The notes under the pieces are model-generated. The model was not told where the DNA came from and searched no databases. It worked only from the letters and a program-made list of their open reading frames with translations. From the NCBI RefSeq assembly GCF_001949145.1, contig NW_019091395.1:1697131-1761130 (forward strand): a stretch of 64,000 bases of DNA, in the 5' to 3' direction. A program made the translations under genes and the position numbers. Every line of letters begins with the position of its first letter. Position 1 is the first letter of the stretch. Below, one piece after another: positions 11,551 to 22,028 of this stretch. The DNA is from Acanthaster planci. Lineage: Eukaryota; Echinodermata; Asteroidea; Valvatida; Acanthasteridae.

Positions 11551-14500
11551 AATTTGGGGCATAAATTAGATGTGAGGAGAGCATTCAAGCAGCAGCATTT
11601 TTCACCAAAGTTTGGTAAATATATGAATTTTTCCTCAGGGAAAGAAAATTGAACCTGGATATTCTCTGGATAGAATTTCTGCCTCTTTTTGAGCCTTGGA
11701 CTGCAATTTCTGTATCTATATATCGACTGGGCCAAGAGAAAGAAAAAACAAATAGAAAGTATTTCTGATCACATCGCAAACCTACATATAAAAACAGCGC
11801 CAGAAAGATTTATGAGCCAACAAGACCTATCAAAAAATGGAAAGAAAGTGCAAATGAGAAAAATTGGGCTTCACTTTAAAGGGAACTGGCAAGGATTCAG
11901 TTCACTGGGCACATCACAAATTATTCATTGTGTGAAGTTACATGTATCCCATGGAAAGAGTTCCTTATGGAACACCTTGTGCACAAATCCTATGAGACTG
12001 GCCAGAAAAATTTGAGCTTGCGCTTTCTTGAACAGTGGTACTTGTTCATATGAAAGAATGTTAAGATCCTTAATTACATCCTTAAAAATATGTAAATAGA
12101 AAATCAATTACTTATTTTCCCTTCCAGAAATTTAGTTTCAGTTTTGGGCATTTTTATTACTCTAGACAAACATCATGTTACAAATGACAGCATTTTGCTT
12201 TCATTTCACAGTGTGATTGTGCCAATAAATGTTCACCTGGTCTTCAGGGACAGCTTTGGGGTTTTTTCCTAAGCCAAATGACACACACTACGGAAAGAGT
12301 TCCATTTACTAATGCCACTTGACACCCTGTGCACAAACCCTATGAGTATGAGACCGGTCTGGAAACGTCTGGGCTTAAGTCATGAACATGTAGGTGTTTT
12401 CCTGGTAAACGACTTTCCCTCCTAAATACATGTAAAATTGAACTTTTCTGAACATGGTTTTGCTGTCTGATGGCTAATAGATCACTGTTGGAAATAATTA
12501 CTGGCATCCGTATATGGAACTCCTTCCCACACTGTGGCCTATTTATTTGTAGGCCTAGGCTATATGACTTTTTTTAGATTTTTTTTTTTTTGGAAGCCCC
12601 TCTGCTCTGAGAAATGTCAAGAGGTAGGCTAGACAAAAGTACTTCAAAATGATACACCTCCCTAAAATACTTTCAAATGTACAAAATTACAATAATACAA
12701 GGAACCTCCAACTCGCAGATTATGTACGCAGCATGAGATGACCTTTGAACTTTGGCCCAAGCGTGACTTCGTAAAACCTGCACGCGTGCATGCATGCGCA
12801 ATCTAAGCGCTATTTTTTACGAACAATGCCTAACCAAGCTGGCACACTTCAATGCTAAAAAATCACCCTTTTCTTCAGACATTTGCTATAAAAATTACCT
12901 CTGAGCTTCCCACACTATTAAAGATACATACCAACTTCTAACAGGAGGGAAAATACCCCGGGAACGATGAAATTCTGGGCTAAAATCGGCCCGTGAGTTT
13001 GTTGCCAAACAAACAAGTGCCTCATAGAGTAGCCTCGCTTTGAGCTGAACTTTGACCTGAATTTATCTTATTGACGAGCGCCACCGTCCGTTTGCAAAGG
13101 GATAGGGTAATTTTTAATCCAGTTTAAACGTTTCAACTTTGTGGTGCGGGGTTTGTGTCTGATATTTTATGTTGTACAAGAGGATTTACTTTTTCTTTCT
13201 GTTTCTGTGTTTGTTTCTTTGTGTCTGTGCTAACAAGAATAAATCATGTCCATATTGTTGAATATGTGAGTTGTATCCGAAAAATTCCACACGCATTCAC
13301 TTCCAGAGACCCTCTGCAAACAATCGCAGTTTACAAGACCCTCTCTTAATTTTCCATTACAGATAATTATCTCAGTAGTTTAATGCTAATTTTTCCAAAG
13401 TCTTCTTTTTCATAGATAATTCTCACATTTATATTTCCTTCACCAGTATGTGATCTTGCTTTCACTGCATCAGATTCTCTTCCTCGATGTGAAGCAATAA
13501 AACCGAACGTGGGTTGGACGCTGCCTGCGAGAAGTAGCGGACGGGTTGCATTGTAAGCCCATAAACTTGACTACCTCCGTGTCAAGTTTTCTTGAAGGGG
13601 GTATACGTTTTTCCAGCCAAGTCCAATTAGCAGCAAATTTGAACATAGCGCCAATTTGTGCAGCTGCATGAAAATTGATTTCCTGCGACAGATATAAAAA
13701 AAACCTGCACCTAAGCAAACTCCAATGGCAAGCATGCCGCTCTGGACAAATTTAAAATACATTCAATGTATTTACTATAATTAAAGTGAATGCAAGTTAA
13801 ATCCTTTTATCGTTTTTTGTAGTGCATAGCATGCTACGGTGTAACCATAATAATGATGTGGCCAGACACTGAGGGCCCTGTTAACTGTTCCGTAGTCCAT
13901 TCTCTGCTACAGGTCTACCATCATGGTTCATTAATACAAGTGTTGTAAGTGAAGGAACGCAGCATGTGGCTGTACGTGGCTATGGAATACAAAACAGTCA
14001 GAGGAAGGCGCTAAAGCATTTATTATGCGTACGAAGTCAGCTGTGTGAGTGTTTTAATGACATAGGCCTACTGCAGTATTTTGTAGGCCTCAGATTTTTT
14101 TTTTTTGCAAGGCATAGTGTACAAATATATCGACTGCCTTGAGTGGTGTAGTGAACCCAGCCTCCCAAGGTGATCCAGGGAGAACTCTTTTTTTTTCTAA
14201 CCTCAATAGAAAAATTTCAATAATAATGGAGCCGCGTGTTGGGGATCCACTGGTGATTCTTCTTGGTTTATGCAAATTCCATGTCTCAGCAGGAAGAAAC
14301 AGCAAACAAACAAGAACCCCCACTACAGTGAAATAAACATAGCCCAGCAGTTACAGCTCAACGTCCAACCACAGAGCCATGGGAGCGGAGCAGTCTGAAG
14401 GAACCATGGCGTCAAATATGACTGTCATACACCCGCCAATTTGGAATAAGCGTTCCATAGAAAGACAGAAATAGACCGAAGACGCTTTTGTATGAGGTCC

Positions 14501-15066
14501 GAACTGGACCAAGAAAGGGCGCAAATTTCCTTGCAAAGGCGGCTCCATTAAAGGGAACAGCACTTCGCTGGTTCGCAAACGACTGTGAAATGTACGCGCG
14601 TTGCGGGCGCATCGCTACAACAATCTCCAAAGACTTTGCTTTTGCTCAAAGCGGATGGCATTGGTTTATAGACAGAACTTTGTTTACATTTGGAAATATG
14701 TTACCAACATGTGCTTTCACATTCGCAAGTCAAGACTGGCTTATTTGTGACTATGGCAAATTTCAGTCAGGGTTTATGAGTTATTAATTTAACAACACAA
14801 AAGAAAGTCTGCGCTATTTTATGCATTGGAGGTAGGCCTACACAAGCAGTGATTAACTTGTAAGCGGGAATCACGGCACAGAGGTCTCTAAGATGTTATG
14901 TTCTCATATAAAAAAGGTAGATAAATACCGGTAATAAATGAAGGCTGCATGTGATTAGGTGCACAGTTTTTGCATGAAATTTGAATAATAAATTATTATC
15001 ACTTGAGAACAAAACATCGAGCTCAAATTCACTAATGTACTGCCCCCGATACACACACTAATAATG
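11551..15066. other. Stretch without a recognised gene
   Basis: Open frames here (for example 14488-14787 plus and 13470-13718 minus) have no domain and overlap open frames on the other strand. Two CpG-bearing patches, 12770-12830 and 13060-13110, might relate to the unseen upstream exon of the minus-strand AT-hook gene, but I could not place a start site. Confidence 0.4.
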
Positions 15067-16740
15067 CTCCTTTCCCACTGTATACCAACAAGCTGGCTCT
15101 TGCTAATGACATGGGTATCTTCTTTGAGAAGAAAATATCTAATAACCATGTTAGGCTTGAAGCTGAACTTCCTATCCGGTACCTGAATCGCCTTTGTTGT
15201 GTGGCATTTTATTTGACCAATTTCAACCACTGACTAGGTCACAGGTTGTAGAACTTGTGAAGTCCACAAAGAAATCATGTGATCTGGATCCAAAGCCTAC
15301 TAAGCTGGTGAGCGATTGCCTTGATGTCTTGCTTCTGGTTATTACCCGGATTATCAACTGTTCATGAGAACCCAGTATATTTCCAAGGGACTGGAAAGAA
15401 GCTTTGGTGCGTCCCTTGTTGAAGAGAAACAAACCTCGATCCGATATTAGAAAATCATCGACCGATTAGTAATCTCCAATACATTTCTAAATTGACAGAG
15501 AGAGCTGTGTGTAATCAGCTTTACTCCCACATGTGTCAACATTCTCTGTTTCCAGATTTTCAATCGTCTTACCGAAAGTATCATAGCACTGAGACGGCTC
15601 TCATGAAGAGCAAGAGTGATATATTGCTGAAAATGAACTCTCAGCATGTCATTTTGCTTGTTCACTTGGACTTAAGTGCTGCCTTTGATACAGTTAATCA
15701 CACTATTCTGTTGCAACGTTTAGAATCTAAAGTTGGGATATCTGGTAAAGCTCTGGCCAGGTTTTCATCATATTTATCTGGCAGAAGCCAACGTATTTCT
15801 ATACAGGGTACTCTTTCAGAGAAATTTGATCTTCACTGTGGTGTCCCTCAAGGGTCTTGCTTAGGACCATTTTTATTTACGGTTTATGCTTCTAAACTAT
15901 TTGACATCATTGAAGACCATTTGCCTGATGCCATTATTATACAGACGACACACCGTTGTATTTATCATTTAAACCTGATGACACTTCCTGCCAAACTGCT
16001 CTAGCTGCAATGAAAAGTTGTATTTTGGACATTGGAAATTGGATGCTGCAAGACAGGCTAATGATCAATCACACTAAGTGTGAATCCTGATTATTGGAAC
16101 TAGACAACAATTGCGGAAAATAAATATTTCTAATGTCACGGTGGGCGATTCTGTAATACCTCCATCCACGTGCCTAAGGAATTTGGGATCATGGTTTGAT
16201 TGAGATATGACAATGGCACCCACATCCTGAGGCTTGTGTGCAGCTTCCCAATCTTAGGTGCAGTAGTAAATTCCTCTCTCCCGATTCACTTTCAGTTTCA
16301 ATTCACGCATTTGTGACCAGCCATCTGGACTATTGTAATAGTCTTTTGTATGGTTTGTCGGCAGCACAGATAATGAGATTACAGCTAGACTTGCGAATAC
16401 ACCCAAGTTTCAGCACATAACCCAATACTGTATCATCTGCACTGGTTATCTGTTTTGTACAGGACCAACTTCAAAATCATCCTGTAAACATACAAAGCCA
16501 TCCACGGTATTGCTTCTAGATGGAAATGGAAAAATAGGCAAAGATTTCTATAAGAAGTTAGGTAGTTCTCCTCAGTTGTACCAGCAAAATCATGAGAAAG
16601 AGTTTCATGTATAAAGTTCCCAAATCATGTCTGAAGAGAAAGGCAGCTTCTTCTTGTTCATTTTGCCGGGAAACAACCTCTTCCCACTCACTTGTCCACG
16701 GGAAAATCGTTGGATCTGGTACATCGTAGGTTTTGTCTCC
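15067..16740 (+). mobile_element. CR1-like non-LTR retrotransposon, decayed reverse transcriptase
   Basis: The best frame (15492-16004) reads DFQSSYRKYHSTETAL, LDLSAAFDTVNHTILL (RT motif A, with the metal-binding Asp) and GVPQGSCLGPFLF (the PQG block). Upstream in other frames, KSCDLDPKPTKLVSDCL, IFPRDWKEALVRPLLK and NHRPISNLQYISKL extend the domain back to about 15070. The catalytic box reads YTDD instead of YADD, and a one-base deletion just before it (about 15935) shifts the frame. The C-terminal part continues in pieces to about 16740 with several stops. No 5' endonuclease domain is seen. A dead copy; the family (CR1/L2/Rex-like) is judged from motif wording only. Confidence 0.85.
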
Positions 16741-16775
16741 GCCTGTAAAATGTAGACTGCATGTAGAGGTCGGTC

Positions 16776-17122
16776 CTATGGTGTACTATTTACGACAAAC
16801 ATTTCTCTCTCTCTTTAGCCTCCATCCAAGCGACACAACTAGACGACGCGACGGCACGACGGTTCCCTTGCGTCGTGCCCGTCGGGTCACACCGTCGCCT
16901 TCTTGACATTACTTTTGTACACACACGACGCGTCGCGTTGTGTGTCGCGTCGTACGTCGTGTCGTGCATCACGTCACTTTCTACGTCGCCTGAAGCGCGA
17001 CGCGACGCACGACACGACGCACGACGCGACGCGTAGTGTGCTGTCGCCCTTTGCTTCACGGTGTTTATGGAGGGCGCTTTTACTATTTTCTTTCATTTCT
17101 GTCCCCCGTGCTTGCAAAGTAC
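16776..17122 (+). repeat. CGACG-rich repeat, copy A
   Basis: Runs of CGACG/CGTCG words with very high CpG content, flanked by GTGTACTATTTACGACAAAC on the left and a CCCCCGTGCTTGCAAAGTAC edge on the right. The reverse complement of 19427-19866 matches it from edge to edge. Frames on both strands are artefacts of the CG repeat. Confidence 0.75.
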
Positions 17123-18820
17123 ATGCTGTTTACTCTTTGGTGTTGATTTGTTATTGTTATCATCTCATCCATTACTCTATTAGGATTAATTTCTGTCATG
17201 TTTTATTAAGAAAAAGAAAAAAGAGCAAAAAGAAAATCGGCGTATGTAGGAACTGCTCTCTCATATAAGTGGAAGCCCAGAATTCGTCACTCTTTAAACC
17301 CAGCCAATAATTTCTTTTTAATACCGTCGATGCACTTCCCATTTGTGGTAGATTTGTAATCTTATAGATACCGGTATGTCTCCGTGGTCCATCCCGGTAA
17401 TTTCTAAGTAGTACTCCAAATTCCCCAGACAATTTGTCTACAATTGTATGACTGCAAGTTTGACCACTGGTTTAGGAAGTTACCACCGAGCCTGCTCTAT
17501 AATACCCTCAGAATATTCCGTCGTAGTCTTCCATCAGGCCAGTCGTCCTCGTTACCTTCATCAGCACCACACTTTCAATGATATTAGTCCATGTTTCTGA
17601 ATAAAACATTATACAGACGCTATTATCATTGTGGCCGCGTCTTTTTTTTTTCAACTCTGTTTGGCCACACACATCATAATTTCTCCTCTGATCCGCATCT
17701 GACATTATCAAGCACGTTATTATGATTGATGTATTGTATCTTCAAATAGATTGAGAAATATTGTAGCTGACATAATATGAGAATCATGACACCAGCTTAC
17801 ATTATTTCTTTGTTCACTAGTTTACGCCTTTTATTATCAGCTAACCAGTGAGAATTAATTCGTTTCCGGCTAATATAGTGAAAAGTTTTCGCACGGTTTA
17901 CGAAAATACAAATACCCTCACGTTAGAGAAAGCATCTTTCTAATAATGAGAAAAAAACAGGGATTCTATTTAAAAGAAAAATTATGAATTAGCAGTGAAA
18001 ATAAATAAAGGGCCAAGCTTGAAGACGATCTATTGCTGAAGTTGGGGACGACTTGGCTTGTCTTGACTTGGCAAGTAGCTGTAGAGTTTGCAGTGGAAAG
18101 GCTTGCAGTAAAAAGAACTTGACTGGATGTCGAAGATGTGTTGGGCGATATCATGTCTAGGGTTCAAGTGCACAGTCTTTCCTTCCCCTCGACTAAATCA
18201 GGTTTCGGAACGGAATTCATGTGGCTCTGGTCCAGGCCACCCACTGTCCAGCAACGTATGCGTGTGTGGTTCAATAGGCTTACACTGGTAATGTTTTTGC
18301 CTAGAACAGGACAGGGACGAATTTGTAACTATGGCAGGTTCGATGGAAGGAGAAATCACAGAGAGACAACAGAACAGTCTCTGTTCAGTCCAGTTGTCAA
18401 GTGAAGTGTGGAAGGTCACTAGCTAGGGAAGTTATCAGCTCCTTCTCAAGGACTCTTGTGGCTGGTTGCAAGTTCTGCTACCAACTGCCCACACGCGCTG
18501 CCAAACAACCTGCACAAATTGTATGACCTAATTCTGAGGGAGTTAGGATTTCAAAAAGTAGGGGAACAAAATTAATTTTATTACATAATTATTAGGAAGA
18601 TCAAAATTAGAGCAGGAAAAGTTAAAAGAACGTTGTGGCTCATATTATGTATTTCCTGGAGACAAGGCTGATAGTTGGTCGTGACGCTCTTTCTAATTAC
18701 ATTTGATTAAAACAAACAAACAAACAAACAAACAAACCTTTTCTTCCACAACTCACTCTTAATGAAAACACAAAGTGAGAAAGCATGCATGAAAAAGAAC
18801 AACAGAAACAAGACCTGCTA
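17123..18820. other. Spacer between the two CGACG repeats, no gene seen
   Basis: AT-rich, with short frames only. Contains a (CAAA)n tract at 18709-18737. I find no transposase or other coding motif between the inverted CGACG repeats. Confidence 0.4.
18709..18737. repeat. (CAAA)n microsatellite
   Basis: About seven CAAA units in a row. Confidence 0.9.
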
Positions 18821-18822
18821 CC

Positions 18823-19024
18823 TATTCGCTCTTTGTACGCTACCGCCATAGGCATGCAGAGCCTCGATCTGGCAGCTTTTTCCATGTATGTTGCTTAGTA
18901 ATTTTTGGCATGATGCTGCGTTAGTGCTTTTGCCATCTATACTCTACAATTGGACAATATTTCAAAAGCTGTCAGTTCAAGGCTCTGCATGCCCATGGCG
19001 GCAGCGTACAAAGAGCGAATACCA
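18823..19024. repeat. MITE-like hairpin element with about 60-bp inverted arms
   Basis: Left arm 18823-18883 (ATTCGCTCTTTGTACGCTAC outermost, then GCATGCAGAGCCT) is the near reverse complement of right arm 18960-19024 (AGGCTCTGCATG then GTACAAAGAGCGAAT outermost). The outer 40 bases match best. The loop is about 75 bases and there is no coding capacity. Flanking target duplications were not clear. Confidence 0.7.
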
Positions 19025-19426
19025 TGTACTGGGTGCATGAAGTCCACTATTAAAGTGAGAATTTGTGGTCAGCTCATTAGCATTAAAAGTAGCAGCCCAG
19101 CATTTTTCTGAAAAAAGGGGGATTGTTTGGCCCCTGAAATGGTGAAAATGTGTAAATCGTTGCCAGGATCAACTGCCTGGGTCTTTGAGCTATCCTATGA
19201 GAGCAGAATGGCTAAAAACTACAGAAAAAAAAATGGTCCTAAGTGCCCAAGAAGGTTGAGGGTTGCCACTTGAAAAATTGAAAGGAAATCAAAAGATAAG
19301 GGACCAGACAATAATTTCATTTGTGTTTCAGCAATCTCAAGGAAGTTGGCATCCATGTTATTGGGCCCTGAACAGTGCCGATTTTACACTGTTTTCAATG
19401 GAGCTTGAATTAGTGGACTGTTCCGT

Positions 19427-19866
19427 ACTATGCAAGTACGGGGGCGGAAATAAAAGAAAACAGTAAAGGCGCCCTCTATAAACACCAAGAAGCAAAGGGC
19501 GACAGCACACGACCCGTCGCGTCGTGCATCGCGCTTTAGTCGACGTAATAGGCGACACGATGCACGACACGACGTACGACGCGACGCACGACGGTACGAC
19601 GCGACGGGCGACGGAAGGGGCGACGTTTAGGTGGCAATAAATGCAACATGGAAAAGACCTAAGGCAGCACGACGCGACGGGCGACGGCAAGACGCGACGC
19701 ACAACGCGACGCGTCGTGTGTGTACAAAAGTAATGTCAAGAAGGCGACGGTGCGACCCGACGGCACGACACAAGGGAGCCGTCGTGCCGTCGCGTCGTCT
19801 AGTTGTGTCGCTTGGATGGAGGCTAAAGAGAGAGAGAAATGTTTGTCGTAAATAGTACACCATACG
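19427..19866 (-). repeat. CGACG-rich repeat, copy B (inverted relative to copy A)
   Basis: Inverted copy of 16776-17122, somewhat longer, with an extra 90-100 bases around 19590-19690. Both outer edges carry GTACTAT-type words (GTACTATGCAAG and, inverted, GTACTATTTACG), so the unit has short inverted termini like a non-autonomous DNA element. Confidence 0.75.
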
Positions 19867-20254
19867 GTCCACCTAGACTTCGCTTTGGTGGCCTTATTTC
19901 TCACGGAACTTATCCAAATCTGTCGCTTTTGCGGTCCCGTGGAAGTTAAAAAAAAAACGCAGCTCTGGCGTTCGTCGAGTGCTTGATAAACACAATGGAA
20001 CACAGCAGTTCACACATGATGGACCATTTCGGACGATAATTGGGATTTTATTTTTATTTTTCATTTTTCGCGTCAGGTCGATACACAAGCAATATAGTAC
20101 ACGTTACACATAACGTGTCACGTCGACGTTTTCCTGCAACTTCCCCATTTTTCACCCACAATGCACCGCGGTAGATACTGCATTACGTCATTATGTTGTT
20201 GGTCTTTCGCCACGTGTTTCTTTCTTATTCTTTCCTGCGTTGCTGATGGTCGCA

Positions 20255-20500
20255 GCGGTTGCTTTACTACTCCAAGTTCTTGTGCTTCCATCTGAGTGAT
20301 TCCGGTTGTTGATTTTTACACTTCTCTTTGCGTTCGTCGTTGTGGTGAACCGAGTTGTTTGGCAGTAGCATACAGCTAATGTATTCCGCTGAGTTACAGC
20401 GGCGGCGGGTCTTCTCGTGTCTTATTTTATTTGTAACCCAGGTGGTCTATTTATCTTCCTTATGATATAAAAATTCATTTACTTTAGTTTAGAAAAGAAG
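20255..20500 (+). repeat. Dispersed repeat, related copy at 30220-30450
   Basis: Shares TCTTTGCG, TTTGGCAG, ATACAGCTAAT, GAGTTACAG/GAGCTACAG and AACCCAGG(T/C)GGT in the same order with 30220-30450. Diverged, no coding potential. Confidence 0.55.
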
Positions 20501-20650
20501 AAAATTGCACAAAGAAAAACACACAGAAAAAGGTACTTCAATTTTTTTATTCATTTTATTTTCGGAGACAAAGTAGCCTAAAATTTAGCACTCTCCAAAA
20601 ATGCTTAATGCAAGAATTTGAATTTCCATTGTTCCAAATTGAATGCCACG

Positions 20651-20844
20651 CAGGGGCGTAGCCACGAAGGGGAGGGGGAGCTAGGGGCAAGTGTGCCCCC
20701 AGGTTCCCCCGCTAAAAAAAATGGATGAATGGATCTTGAACAAGGCCACCCACCCCAAAAAAAATACACCTCTGAAAGCTGGTGCCCCCATAAGATGCTG
20801 GTGCCCCCATGTGGCCCCATTGTAAAATCCTAGCTACACCGCTG
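20651..20844. repeat. MITE-like element with GGGGCGTAGC termini
   Basis: Starts CAGGGGCGTAGCCACGA and ends TCCTAGCTACACCGCTG, which are imperfect inverted repeats of each other over 17 bases. The inside is C/G homopolymer-rich (repeated GTGCCCCCA). Similar termini are typical of small palindromic elements in animal genomes. Confidence 0.65.
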
Positions 20845-20859
20845 CTGCCACGCCGCTCT

Positions 20860-22022
20860 GAATGCAAAAAAAAATGCCTACATCAACTATTTTTTGGAAG
20901 TCATGCGAAATCGAATGACAGCTTTGTAGCTTTACAAAATGATGTCAAATTCAATTTGTTACCGTAAATTAGCATGTCTGGAAACAAATACGACCCCACA
21001 CACATACATGGACAATCAGCTCTGCCGACAACCGCGGGATTGCACTTTCCTCATACCGACGATGTTTCAACATCAGGATTTTGCTTTTGCCCTACCCTTA
21101 CATTAAAATCACATCAAACTGTAATTATTTAAATACGTATTTCTCATCGATTTTCTTTTCAAAATTTAGCCTCTATAAATAGAGGTACTACATATAAAGC
21201 AGTGGAAAATGGACACGTATTAGCATACATGAATGTCGTCTTGCATATTCTAACTTTTGTTTTTTACTTTAACAGATTGATCTGCCACGCTGCAGTCATC
21301 CTGCCACACAATGACGAGAAGTCTTACTTCAAAAAGTCACGGTGCTGGTTTGCCATTACAAACAAGAACTATCCATGCGCTTTGTGATTCTGCGGTCATC
21401 AATCGATGCCTGAGCGATGACGCTTCATTTCTCAACAAAGACTTCCTATTTGGGGCCGGAATGTTCGCACGCGCTTGTTCGTTTACAGAAGACACGCTGC
21501 ATGTCAGATCTGTCTTTGACGTTTGAGACACTAGAAATTTTTGACTGAATATTGTGAAAGTACCAAAGGCCACTTGCTTGCGAAAATTTCAAGTCACACA
21601 AACGGTCGACAAATGTTCAGTGACTGAAAGAGATACATGTATTAATTACATGTATCTCTACCGACCGTGAGGGAACAGGACAGTGTGTGGTGAACTTTTC
21701 AATCAAGCAACCACCTCCTCAGGCAGAGGGCAGCACAAGTTTGCAGGATGTTTGCTCGTGTATGCAACAGAGTATGCATCAGCGCCACTTGCGTGAGAAC
21801 ATTCGCAGTGTCGCCGTTCCACCTTCTAATGGAAGCTTGATAATGCCTACGCACGACCACACAGTCATGTTCACTTATTTCAACCTCAAATTAACATCAA
21901 AATTTATGCGTGATTGCGCATAGTTTACACTTTAAAATAGTCATATGTAACACGCAGTCTCCAAAGGACGTGAAAAAACAACTCCGTTTTCGCTTGATAA
22001 AAAAAGTCTCAATATCTTCTTT
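20860..22022. other. Intergenic stretch downstream of the sulfatase gene
   Basis: No domain in any frame. A short palindromic run (gatacatgtattaattacatgtatct) is near 21631-21656. I see nothing else. Confidence 0.4.
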
Positions 22023-22028
22023 TTTATT
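22023..22028 (-). terminator. Polyadenylation signal overlapping the sulfatase stop codon
   Basis: The coding end reads GAA TAA AAA, so AATAAA contains the TAA stop (22026-22024). If used, the 3' UTR would be only about 15-25 bases. The hexamer is seen; its use is inferred. Confidence 0.4.

Noticed and set aside
16790-17268. Cys/Arg/Ser-rich frames on both strands, also at 19358-20003
   Set aside because: Produced by the CGACG repeat; open in several frames at once.
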